A stretch of DNA of 56,000 nucleotides from NCBI GenBank assembly GCA_903959905.1, contig CAJBYO010000072.1:1-56000 (forward strand), given 5' to 3'. Below are positions 39,884-48,275 of the stretch, piece after piece. Source of the DNA: an uncultured Bacteroidales bacterium (GTDB lineage: Bacteria > Bacteroidota > Bacteroidia > Bacteroidales > FEN-979). Position 1 is the stretch's first letter. Each line of letters starts with the position of its first letter. The translations under genes and the position numbers were made by a program. Below the pieces are notes generated by a model, which was given only the letters and a program-made list of their open reading frames with translations, searched no databases and was not told the origin of the DNA.

Positions 39884-42694
39884 TTACTTCTTCTTTGCTA
39901 CTGCCTTCGCAGCTGGCTTTTTAGCGGCAGCTTTTTTGGCAGCTGGCTTGGTAGCAGCCGCTTTTTTCTGTTTGATAACAGCCTGTGCAGCAGCAAGACG
40001 TGCAATGGGCACGCGGAACGGTGAGCAGCTCACATAGTTGAATCCAAGTGAATGACAGAATTCAACAGAAGCCGGTTCGCCACCGTGTTCGCCGCAGATA
40101 CCGATTTTCAGGTCTTTACGGGTTGAACGGCCTTTTTCAACTGCCATTTTCATCAACTGGCCTACGCCTTCAAAGTCAATAACCTGGAACGGATCAACAG
40201 GCAGGATCTTCTGCTCAATGTATTCAGGAACAAATCCGCCGATATCATCCCTGGAGAATCCAAAGGTCATCTGGGTCAGGTCATTCGTTCCAAAAGAGAA
40301 GAATGTTGCAGTTTCAGCGATCTTGTCAGCAGTGAGCGCTGCACGCGGAATTTCAATCATTGTTCCCACCATATGAGGAATTTCCTTCAGTTTGAATTTC
40401 TTGCAAACCTCTTCATAGATGGTGTCAATGATTACATACTGGTGTTTCAACTCTTTCTCGGTACAGGTAACCGGGATCATGATTTCAGGGAATACCTTCT
40501 TCTTCTCCTTCAACAGTTCAGCAGTAGCTTCAAAGATGGCACGAACCTGCATTTCAGTGATCTCCGGGTAAGTGATGCCCAAACGAACACCACGGTGGCC
40601 CATCATCGGGTTGGTTTCATGCAGCGCATCGGCACGGCGGTTGAACTCCTCTTTGGTGATTTTCAGACTGTCGGCAATTTTTTTACGGGCATCTTCCTGC
40701 AAAGGAATAAACTCGTGCAGTGGCGGGTCAAGGGTACGGATGGTAACAGGGTATCCGTCCATGGCAGCCAGGGTCTGCTTGATGTCTTCCTTCACATAAG
40801 GATAGAGTTCAGTCAATGCCTTGCGGCGCTCGTCTTCGTCTTTTGACGCAATCATTTTGCGGAGCAGGAACAATGGTTTTTCTGCATTTTTGCCATAGAA
40901 CATATGTTCGGTGCGGAACAAGCCGATCCCTTCAGCGCCAAAAGCACGTGCTTTTGCAGCATCTTCCGGGGTGTCGGCATTCGTGCGGATCTTCATGGTA
41001 CGAACGGCATCGCAGAGTTTCATGAAAGCCTGGAAATCGGGATTCTCTTCGGCAGCCTTGATCATCGGCAGCTGGCCGTTGTAGATATATCCTTTTGAAC
41101 CGTTCAGTGAGATGAAATCACCTTCTTTCAGGGTCAGGTCGCCGATGATCATCGTTTTTTTGGAGGCTTCAATTTTCAGTCCGCCTGCACCAACGATACA
41201 GCATTTGCCCCATCCACGGGCCACGAGCGCTGCATGGCTGGTCATTCCGCCACGTGCGGTGAGGATGGCCTGAGCGGCACGCATGCCTTCAATGTCCTCA
41301 GGATTGGTTTCTTCGCGGACAAGAATAACTGTTTTGCCTTTTTTTGCCCAGGCTACAGCGTCTTCGGAATTGAAAACAATCTGTCCTGTTGATCCGCCGG
41401 GGCCCGCAGGAAGTCCTTTTGCCATCGGCTTGGTGCTCTTCTCAGCTTTGGGATCAAGGATCGGGTGGAGCAGTTCATCAAGCTGGCTTGGTTCAACACG
41501 TGAAACAGCCTCTTCTTTGGTGATCAGTTTTTCGTTGAACATGTCTACAGCCATTTTTACGGCTGCAGGACCATTACGCTTGCCAACACGGCACTGGAGC
41601 ATGTAAAGTTTGCCATCCTGGATGGTGAACTCAATGTCGAGCATGTTGCGGTAATGCTTCTCAAGTGAGCGTTCAATCTTGTACAGGGCCTTGTAAACTA
41701 CCGGCATGGCGGTTTCCAGTGACTGCAGTTTCATGGTATGCTCATTCTTGCCGATTTCATTGATGGGATTCGGGGTGCGGATGCCGGCAACCACGTCTTC
41801 TCCCTGAGCATTGGCAAGCCATTCGCCATAGAAATAGTTTTCTCCGGTTGCCGGGTTACGGGTAAAAGCAACTCCGGTAGCTGAAGTGTCGCCCATGTTG
41901 CCAAACACCATTGACTGAACATTGACAGCTGTTCCCCATTCATCGGGAATGCCTTCAAAACGACGGTATGAAATGGCACGTTTGCCATTCCAGCTGGAGA
42001 AAACAGCGCCAACGGCGCCCCAGAGCTGTTCCATCGGATCCTCCGGGAATGGCTTGCCCAGAACTTCCATTACTTTTTTCTTGTAAATGTCAATAAGGGC
42101 CTTAAGGTCGTCGGCAGTGAGGTCGGTATCACTTTTTGCTCCTCTTTTTTCCTTCATCTTGTGAAGTTCAGCTTCAAGTTGAACACGAACGCCTTTGCCT
42201 TCTTTGGGTTCAATGCCGGCGGCTTTTTCCATCACTACATCAGAGTACATCTGGATAAGACGGCGCTGTGAATCATACACGAATCGCGGGTTCTTGGTTT
42301 TCTTAATAAGACCTTCGCGGGTGATGTCATTCAGACCTACATTTAAAACAGTTTCCATCATACCGGGCATGGAGGCGCGGGCACCAGAGCGAACCGATAC
42401 GAGGAGTGGATTGTTTTTATCACCAAAAACAGCACCCATCTCTTTTTCTGTAGCCTTCAGACTGTCGGCAAGCTGCTTTTTTAATTCCTTGGGATAGGAT
42501 TTTTTATTTTTCTGATAATAAGTACAAACTTCTGTAGTAATTGTGAATCCGGCAGGTACCGGAAGTCCGATGTTAACCATCTCTGCAAGGTTTGCACCCT
42601 TGCCACCCAGCAAGTTCTTCATTTCGGCCGTACCTTCAGCATTTTTACCGCCGAAATAGTAGACGTACTTGTTTTCTTTAGCTTGTTTTGCCAT
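39884..42694 (-). CDS. ppdK: pyruvate, phosphate dikinase
   Basis: Interconverts pyruvate, ATP and phosphate with PEP, AMP and PPi; in anaerobes it works in glycolysis or gluconeogenesis. 936 aa from MAKQAKENKYVYYFGGKN. The N-terminal nucleotide-binding domain has LGGKGANLAEM, the phosphohistidine domain has the catalytic His (H487, in GGMTSHAALVARGW), and the C-terminal PEP/pyruvate barrel has GTNDLTQMTFGFSRDD and CGEHGGEPASVEF. The normal end (RVPIARLAAAQAVI) is followed by about 25 extra residues of Lys/Ala/Pro (KKAAATKPAAKKAAAKKPAAK), an unusual basic tail resembling histone H1-like sequences. A terminator follows. The frame can start at 42706, but the ATG at 42694 matches the family. Confidence 0.95.
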   Translation of the reverse strand: MAKQAKENKYVYYFGGKNAEGTAEMKNLLGGKGANLAEMVNIGLPVPAGFTITTEVCTYYQKNKKSYPKELKKQLADSLKATEKEMGAVFGDKNNPLLVSVRSGARASMPGMMETVLNVGLNDITREGLIKKTKNPRFVYDSQRRLIQMYSDVVMEKAAGIEPKEGKGVRVQLEAELHKMKEKRGAKSDTDLTADDLKALIDIYKKKVMEVLGKPFPEDPMEQLWGAVGAVFSSWNGKRAISYRRFEGIPDEWGTAVNVQSMVFGNMGDTSATGVAFTRNPATGENYFYGEWLANAQGEDVVAGIRTPNPINEIGKNEHTMKLQSLETAMPVVYKALYKIERSLEKHYRNMLDIEFTIQDGKLYMLQCRVGKRNGPAAVKMAVDMFNEKLITKEEAVSRVEPSQLDELLHPILDPKAEKSTKPMAKGLPAGPGGSTGQIVFNSEDAVAWAKKGKTVILVREETNPEDIEGMRAAQAILTARGGMTSHAALVARGWGKCCIVGAGGLKIEASKKTMIIGDLTLKEGDFISLNGSKGYIYNGQLPMIKAAEENPDFQAFMKLCDAVRTMKIRTNADTPEDAAKARAFGAEGIGLFRTEHMFYGKNAEKPLFLLRKMIASKDEDERRKALTELYPYVKEDIKQTLAAMDGYPVTIRTLDPPLHEFIPLQEDARKKIADSLKITKEEFNRRADALHETNPMMGHRGVRLGITYPEITEMQVRAIFEATAELLKEKKKVFPEIMIPVTCTEKELKHQYVIIDTIYEEVCKKFKLKEIPHMVGTMIEIPRAALTADKIAETATFFSFGTNDLTQMTFGFSRDDIGGFVPEYIEQKILPVDPFQVIDFEGVGQLMKMAVEKGRSTRKDLKIGICGEHGGEPASVEFCHSLGFNYVSCSPFRVPIARLAAAQAVIKQKKAAATKPAAKKAAAKKPAAKAVAKKK

Positions 42695-42732
42695 AATTGA
42701 CATCATTTAGGTTTATAAAAAATTTGGAGCGG

Positions 42733-42740
42733 CAAAAGTA
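42733..42740 (-). promoter_or_regulatory. TAnnTTTG promoter, ppdK
   Basis: TACTTTTG on the minus strand, 38 nt before the ppdK start. Confidence 0.45.
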
Positions 42741-42804
42741 CAAAATAAAACGCTTGAAAAGGCGAAATCAGGTGTGGAAATTTACTAACAGAACATGCTG
42801 TAAT

Positions 42805-43500
42805 TCAATAGGCGAGTGAACCGATGTTGTTCATATTCCACAATATCCATTGCTGCCTGCCGCGGATGTAGGGAGTAGGGGAGGCCGGGTTCCACTTTAG
42901 CGGATTGGGCAGCACTGCAGCGATGAGTGCTGCCTCGCCCCGGGAAATACCAGAGGCAGGCTTCCCGAAGAAACTCTGCGATGCAGATTCAACGCCATAA
43001 ATCCCTTTGCCTGTTTCTATTATATTCAGGTAAACCTCCAGGATGCGTGTCTTCCCCCACACAAATTCTATCAGACCAGTAAAATACACTTCAAGCCCTT
43101 TCCTTACCCACGATCGCTGGGGCCACAGGAATACATTCTTGGCAGTTTGCTGCGATATGGTACTGGCCCCCCTGATCTTTTTTCCCTGTTTCTTTGCATT
43201 GAACTCCCTGGCCTTTTCAATGGACTCAAAATCAAAGCCTGAATGTTCAAAAAATCGGTTATCCTCGGAAGCAACAACCGCAAGCGGCATGTTGCGCGTC
43301 ATTTTATCAATGGAAATCCATTTGTTTTCCAGCTTGACGGTCTGGCCTCCAAATGACTGTTCCGCAAGCCTGATCAGCATCAGCGGCGTTACGGGTGGAT
43401 TGACGAATTTATACAGGACAACAAAAAAGATCGATGATGCAAAAAAGACAATGACAAAATACTTGAGAAAAATTAAAAGCCGACGGAGTTGTTTTTTCAT
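42805..43500 (-). CDS. mtgA: monofunctional peptidoglycan glycosyltransferase
   Basis: GT51 enzyme of 231 aa polymerising lipid II into glycan strands at the inner membrane. N-terminal membrane anchor (FLKYFVIVFFASSIFFVVLY), then the GT51 motifs: catalytic Glu in ASEDNRFFEHSGFD, GASTISQQTAKNVFLWPQRSWVRKG, EVYLNIIETGKGIYGVESAS and a C-terminal EAALIAAVLPNPLKWNP. No transpeptidase domain, hence MtgA rather than a class A PBP. It appears to be a single-gene unit between ppdK and the DUF4476 pair. Confidence 0.94.
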   Translation of the reverse strand: MKKQLRRLLIFLKYFVIVFFASSIFFVVLYKFVNPPVTPLMLIRLAEQSFGGQTVKLENKWISIDKMTRNMPLAVVASEDNRFFEHSGFDFESIEKAREFNAKKQGKKIRGASTISQQTAKNVFLWPQRSWVRKGLEVYFTGLIEFVWGKTRILEVYLNIIETGKGIYGVESASQSFFGKPASGISRGEAALIAAVLPNPLKWNPASPTPYIRGRQQWILWNMNNIGSLAY

Positions 43501-43572
43501 GAATCTTTATCGTCTGTAAGGTAGTCGCCCTAAACTGCGCAGGGAGTGAAAAGGAATTGACTTCCGGAGTAT

Positions 43573-44490
43573 TTACTTCCTGGATTGGATATATTTATTC
43601 AGTTCATCAATGGATGACTCAAAATCAAAAGCATCATTCAGGAGGAAATAGTTGTTGATATCCCATGTGTATTTATAGGCATACTTTGCAAACTCCAGCC
43701 GGTTTGATTCAAAAGAAAAAAGTTTCATAATCTCCTTCACCTGTTTGCAGAGTAAACAGTTGGATCCAGCGATTTGCTTTGCAATGGTCAGTTTGCTGGT
43801 TTCAAATGATTTTGAGTTGATTGATTCCAGTGCCATGTCAAATGACTGTTTACTCATCGGCCTGGGGCAGCCCCTCGGACCCTTGTAGTCATTGTAATCC
43901 CCACGCTCATGATGGTCATCCCGGTCATTGTAGTCATTCCTGTCCTGGTGCTCCCCGTTAAATTCGTTGTGCATGTCGGAACTGGAACTGGACGTGGTTT
44001 GCGTGCTCATCGTTGTTATACTCGCGCCACCCGGGAGTAATCCCGTGCTTACCGTTGTGGTTTGACTTACCGTGGTTGTGCTGAGCCTGGGAGAAGTAGT
44101 GTAAATGTATACATTCTGCTGATCATTCTGCCCCGACGTAACTTCATCAATTGGCGTTGTGTTGAGCATACGAACGACCCAGATTCCCTTATTGTTTTTC
44201 AACACTTCAAAGGTCTGTTCAACTTCAGCCTGGATGTACACGGTTTTATCAATCTCTTTCAAAAGTTTGTTTTCAAAAATAACCTTCATCTTATACGAAG
44301 GCGCATTAAGCCCTGTGATTTTTACATTCGTTTCCGGGTTAGGAGATTGTTGGATGCCGTTAAGGATTAAGGTAAACGGTTCCTTTTCCTGGGTGAAAAC
44401 AACAAGGTTTGAATTCTGGGCCTGGATCATGCATGCCATCAGCAGCATGGTAATAATCAGAAAATATGGTCTAAGTCTATACATATACAA
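43573..44490 (-). CDS. DUF4476 protein (paralogue 2)
   Basis: 305-aa secreted protein: signal peptide (cleavage near MIQA-Q, residue 24), a beta domain beginning NLVVFTQEKEPFTLILNG, a Thr/Ser-rich low-complexity linker (about 125-185) with an Asp/His/Arg/Asn-rich segment, and the C-terminal DUF4476 domain (about 205-300, PRPMSKQSFDMALESINSKSF...FAKYAYKYTWD). DUF4476 is of unknown function and common in Bacteroidota. It shares the same layout as its upstream neighbour 18 nt away, with low identity in the linker, so the pair looks like an old tandem duplication. Confidence 0.8.
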   Translation of the reverse strand: MYMYRLRPYFLIITMLLMACMIQAQNSNLVVFTQEKEPFTLILNGIQQSPNPETNVKITGLNAPSYKMKVIFENKLLKEIDKTVYIQAEVEQTFEVLKNNKGIWVVRMLNTTPIDEVTSGQNDQQNVYIYTTSPRLSTTTVSQTTTVSTGLLPGGASITTMSTQTTSSSSSDMHNEFNGEHQDRNDYNDRDDHHERGDYNDYKGPRGCPRPMSKQSFDMALESINSKSFETSKLTIAKQIAGSNCLLCKQVKEIMKLFSFESNRLEFAKYAYKYTWDINNYFLLNDAFDFESSIDELNKYIQSRK

Positions 44491-44508
44491 ATGGGGTATT
44501 GAATTTGC

Positions 44509-45273
44509 TTATTTTGTTTTTGAGGCAAGGAATTTATCAAGTTCATTTTTCGATTTTTCCGAGTGAAGGGCGTCTTTGACTTCCCCATAGCTATTGCGGT
44601 CGCTGGTAAAATCATAGGCGAATTTGGCAAAACTCAAACGCGAGGATTCTGAGTCAAAGATATATATCACCCTTACGACCTGCGATACCGTCAGGCAATG
44701 TGCTTCAGCTGTTTTTTTTGCTGCACTGAGTTGCATGGGTTCAAACGGACGGGCACTGATGCTGACCAGTTCAGCATTGAAATCAGGTTCTGACATTGGA
44801 TTGTTGCATCCTGTGGCTTTTGCTGCTTTTGCGGATTCATCAGTTGCCGGCTTTTCAGGATTAGTCCCTTTTTGCTCGGGAGACGGGTGTTCAGCAGGCG
44901 TTGGGGGAGCTCCATTATCCTTTGAAACAGATTCATCAGTCCATTCAGACGAAACAGACTCAATGGTAAAAACTCCTTTCCCGTTTTTTTCAACTTTAAA
45001 GTACATGGTGCTGTGAGGCTTGTTAAAAACGAGTTTGCTGATTTCCTTTTCTGAAGGGTCCGCCAAAACAATTTTAACTTTAAAACTTGGCCCGCCAGGA
45101 TTATCTGCCTCAACCCTTGATGCCGGTTCATGGTTTTTCATGTTGCTTCCAAAGTAGAGCGTAAACTTTTCACCTTTTGGGGCAAACACTACAATGTTGC
45201 CGATCTGGGCATATGTGCCTGATAAGAAAGCGGTTAAAAAAAGCACAAGGAACAAACTTGCTGGTGTTTTCAT
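44509..45273 (-). CDS. DUF4476 protein (paralogue 1)
   Basis: 254-aa secreted protein, first of the tandem pair. Signal peptide ends near TYA-Q (residue 22). A beta domain (GNIVVFAPKGEKFTLYFGS) comes next, then a Pro/Glu-rich linker (about 118-150) and a C-terminal DUF4476 domain (NPMSEPDFNAELVSISARPFEP...AKFAYDFTSDRNSY). The two aligned domains show the same motif order as the downstream paralogue. It has its own -7 promoter box; the second gene follows after 18 nt, so they are co-transcribed. Function unknown. Confidence 0.8.
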   Translation of the reverse strand: MKTPASLFLVLFLTAFLSGTYAQIGNIVVFAPKGEKFTLYFGSNMKNHEPASRVEADNPGGPSFKVKIVLADPSEKEISKLVFNKPHSTMYFKVEKNGKGVFTIESVSSEWTDESVSKDNGAPPTPAEHPSPEQKGTNPEKPATDESAKAAKATGCNNPMSEPDFNAELVSISARPFEPMQLSAAKKTAEAHCLTVSQVVRVIYIFDSESSRLSFAKFAYDFTSDRNSYGEVKDALHSEKSKNELDKFLASKTK

Positions 45274-45297
45274 GGTTCATTGTTTTATTTTACGGCA

Positions 45298-45305
45298 CAA
45301 ATATA
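45298..45305 (-). promoter_or_regulatory. TAnnTTTG promoter of the DUF4476 pair
   Basis: TATATTTG on the minus strand, about 25 nt before the start codon at 45273. No -33 TTTG at normal spacing. Confidence 0.5.
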
Positions 45306-45503
45306 AGGCAAACCTTTTGAGTATACGATACAGGGCAAAGTCAATTTGACTGGTGGGCGCTAATATTGCTTACGGAAATGTTGAACATGGACAGATATTG
45401 GTTATTCCGGTATAAGTGTCGAGTCATGCATTGTAATGCAACACTTTACAGCCTGAATTAGGGTAAATTGCTGTCAGATATATGGATAAACAATCACTTT
45501 TCC

Positions 45504-45511
45504 TACCTTTG
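45504..45511 (+). promoter_or_regulatory. TAnnTTTG promoter of the lysine catabolic pair
   Basis: TACCTTTG, exact -7 match 22 nt before the ATG at 45534. It lies inside a longer in-frame extension to a TTG at 45468, so that extension is rejected. Confidence 0.55.
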
Positions 45512-45533
45512 CTGTTCCAAAACTAACAGATAT

Positions 45534-46841
45534 ATGAGCAATTTTATCGGTATCCGCCACGAGGATAAATACAAACTTGAACGAAGGGCGCCTCTTACCC
45601 CAAAACATGTAGCCCGGCTAGTAAAACAAAAAAAACTTGATATTATCGTACAGACCTCCGATAAGCGGATTTTTACCGACGATGAATACATTGCCGCCGG
45701 GGCTAAAATTGCAAAGGATCTCAAGAAATGCTCTGTTATATTTGGTGTAAAGGAGATGCCCGACTCATTTTTTGAACCGGAAAAAACCTACGTGTTTTTT
45801 TCCCATGTGGTCAAAGGACAGCCTTATAACATGGGTATGCTGCGCCGGATGATGGAACTGAAGTGCAACCTGATCGAATATGAAAAGGTGGTTGATGAGC
45901 AGGGCAAGCGGCTCATCTTTTTCGGACGTTATGCCGGTATGGCAGGGATGATTAATTCTCTATGGGCCCTTGGCCTCAGGCTGAAAGATGCAGGTTTCAG
46001 TTCAACTTTAAGTAAACTCAAACAGGCACATCATTATCATTCCCTGGCAGCAGCAAAAGACGATGTATCCGCCATTGGCCAGCTTATTGCTGAAAATGGG
46101 ATCCCGCATGAATTAAGGCCGTTTGTCATCGGCTTTACCGGGTATGGAAATGTTTCCCAGGGTGCCCAGGAAATCGTCGGACTTTTACCTGTTAAGGAAA
46201 TTTCACCGGCTAAATTACTTGACCTTCACCGCAGGAAAAAACTGCCTGACAACATGGTCTATAAAGTGATATTCAAAGAGGAGGATATGTTTGAAAATGT
46301 TGACGGACAGCCCTTTGAATTGCATGATTATTACGCTAACCCTCAGAATTACAGGAGTATTTTTGAGAAATATATCCCTTACCTTTCAATGCTGATCAAT
46401 TGCGTATACTGGGATAAACGCTATCCGCGACTGCTGACAAAGCAATACCTGAAAAAAATGTATGCAAAAGGAAATCCCTCGCTCACCGTGATTGGAGACA
46501 TCAGTTGCGACGTTGAAGGTTCCGTGGAGTGTACGTTGAAACCCACAGAGATTGACGATCCCATTTATGTTTATAATCCGGATACGGGTGAGATAACCAT
46601 GGGATATAAAGGCCACGGAATGCTGGTCATGGCGGTGGATATTCTTCCTGCAGAACTGCCTCGCGATTCGTCCGATGGATTTGCCGATGTCCTGGTGAAT
46701 TTTGTAAAACCGATCGCCGACGCCGACTTTAATGAACATTTTGATGACCTTGACCTTCCCAAGGCCATCAAAAAAGCACTGATCCTGCACCGTGGCGAAC
46801 TAACCCCCGAATACAAATACCTTGAAGAATTTATCAAATAA
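45534..46841 (+). CDS. lysine-ketoglutarate reductase (LKR half)
   Basis: 435-aa protein of the AlaDH/PNT fold, homologous to the N-terminal half of eukaryotic bifunctional aminoadipate semialdehyde synthase. It should join lysine and 2-oxoglutarate to saccharopine with NADPH. Visible features are GIRHEDKYKLERRAPLTPKH, the FSHVVKGQPYNMGML segment, FFGRYAGMAGMINSLWALG, and a Rossmann region FVIGFTGYGNVSQGAQEIVGLLPV. SDIGDISCDVEGS-type residues (VIGDISCDVEGSVE) precede the C-terminus. The following gene encodes the matching dehydrogenase, 33 nt away, so the pair makes a two-gene saccharopine pathway for lysine breakdown. Confidence 0.85.
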   Translation: MSNFIGIRHEDKYKLERRAPLTPKHVARLVKQKKLDIIVQTSDKRIFTDDEYIAAGAKIAKDLKKCSVIFGVKEMPDSFFEPEKTYVFFSHVVKGQPYNMGMLRRMMELKCNLIEYEKVVDEQGKRLIFFGRYAGMAGMINSLWALGLRLKDAGFSSTLSKLKQAHHYHSLAAAKDDVSAIGQLIAENGIPHELRPFVIGFTGYGNVSQGAQEIVGLLPVKEISPAKLLDLHRRKKLPDNMVYKVIFKEEDMFENVDGQPFELHDYYANPQNYRSIFEKYIPYLSMLINCVYWDKRYPRLLTKQYLKKMYAKGNPSLTVIGDISCDVEGSVECTLKPTEIDDPIYVYNPDTGEITMGYKGHGMLVMAVDILPAELPRDSSDGFADVLVNFVKPIADADFNEHFDDLDLPKAIKKALILHRGELTPEYKYLEEFIK

Positions 46842-46845
46842 CTAC

Positions 46846-46866
46846 ACTCACCACTCACCACTCACA
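46846..46866 (+). repeat. ACTCACC heptamers between the lysine genes
   Basis: Three 7-bp units (ACTCACC, ACTCACC, ACTCACA) in the 33-bp gap of the saccharopine pair, ending 8 bp before the second start codon. Confidence 0.65.
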
Positions 46867-46874
46867 CCTACTCT

Positions 46875-48218
46875 ATGAAAAAAATCCTCATCCTCGGCTC
46901 AGGACTTGTAGCAAGGCCAATCATCCAGTATTTACTCAACAAAGAATACCAGGTAACTGTCGCATCAAATACGACGGACCGGTCTGATCAGATGATTGAC
47001 GGCCATCCTGGCGGATTTTCACAATTCTGGGAGGCAAACGATGAACAGTTGCTGAGCAGTTTGATATCAGGTCATGATATCACCGTCAGCCTGTTGCCAT
47101 ACGTTTTTCATGTGATGGTGGCCAGGCATTGTGTTGCCCATCGGAAAAACATGGTGACCACATCTTATGTGAAGCCTGAAATGCGTGATCTCAATTCAGC
47201 AGCCATTGACGCAGGTATAATCATCCTGAATGAGATGGGCCTGGATCCGGGGATTGATCACATGTCTGCCATGAGGATCATTGATAAGGTTCATGAAAGA
47301 GAAGGAGCCATTCTTGAATTCTACTCCATCTGCGGCGCCTTGCCTGCTCCGGAGGCTGCAAACAACCCATTCAGGTATAAGTTTTCATGGAGCCCGAAAG
47401 GCGTGGTACTTGCAGGAAACAACGACGCAGTGTACCTGCGGCACGGGAAAGTGGTTGAATTAAACACACGCGATTTATTTAAAGCCCCTTTCCATGTGAA
47501 TTTTCCTGAAATCGGTGAACTGGAAGTCTATCCTAACCGCGATTCCCTGGCATATAAGGAAATATACGGCATCCCTGAAGCACAAACAATGTTTCGCGGA
47601 ACATTCCGTTATAAAGGCTGGTGCGAAACCCTGGATGCAATCAAGAAACTGAACCTCATCTCGCCGGAGAAATTCGATATGACAGGCATGTCATATTCCG
47701 ACATGGTGAAATCCCGGATTCAATCTGCAGCTTCAATATCTGATGTGAGGGCCCTGGCCGCTGATTTTCTTGGTATTTCTGCGGATGCCCATGCACTGGA
47801 AGCAATCTGTTGGCTCGGACTTTTTAGCCCAGCAAAGATGAACAGGGCCCTTGAATCAACATTTGAGGTTACATCCGACCTCATGATTGACAGGATGAGC
47901 CTGGGGCAAACGGAACGCGACATGGTGGTCATGCAACACACATTCCTTGCTGCTTTCTCCGACGGAAGAAAAGAGGTGATCCGGTCGCGCATGCTCGATT
48001 ACGGAACGTTGCAAACAGATACTTCCATTGCACGAACTGTTGCACTGCCTGCAGCCATTGGTGTTGAAATGATTCTTGCCGGGCAGATTAATGTAAAAGG
48101 TGTTCATGTTCCGGTTATACCGGAAATATACAATCCAGTACTTGATAACCTGGAGAAGTTGGGAATCAGGATGGTAGAGGAATACGGGTTGCCACTGTCA
48201 GAAATGATCAATAATTAG
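46875..48218 (+). CDS. saccharopine dehydrogenase (glutamate-forming half)
   Basis: 447-aa NAD(P)-dependent dehydrogenase that oxidises saccharopine to glutamate and 2-aminoadipate 6-semialdehyde. Rossmann start KKILILGSGLVARPIIQYLL; family blocks include SLLPYVFHVMVARHCVAHRKNMVTTSY, LNEMGLDPGIDHMSAMRIID, SICGALPAPEAANNPFRYKFSWSP and QTMFRGTFRYKGWCETL. It matches the C-terminal half of eukaryotic bifunctional AASS/LKR-SDH. With the preceding gene it forms a split version of that enzyme. dapD in the same window shows the organism can also make lysine, so this route is likely for degradation. Confidence 0.9.
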   Translation: MKKILILGSGLVARPIIQYLLNKEYQVTVASNTTDRSDQMIDGHPGGFSQFWEANDEQLLSSLISGHDITVSLLPYVFHVMVARHCVAHRKNMVTTSYVKPEMRDLNSAAIDAGIIILNEMGLDPGIDHMSAMRIIDKVHEREGAILEFYSICGALPAPEAANNPFRYKFSWSPKGVVLAGNNDAVYLRHGKVVELNTRDLFKAPFHVNFPEIGELEVYPNRDSLAYKEIYGIPEAQTMFRGTFRYKGWCETLDAIKKLNLISPEKFDMTGMSYSDMVKSRIQSAASISDVRALAADFLGISADAHALEAICWLGLFSPAKMNRALESTFEVTSDLMIDRMSLGQTERDMVVMQHTFLAAFSDGRKEVIRSRMLDYGTLQTDTSIARTVALPAAIGVEMILAGQINVKGVHVPVIPEIYNPVLDNLEKLGIRMVEEYGLPLSEMINN

Positions 48219-48275
48219 TGCATTTTTGTTGTGGAATTGCAATCCGGAATGTAATAAATAAAAGACGATTTTGAT

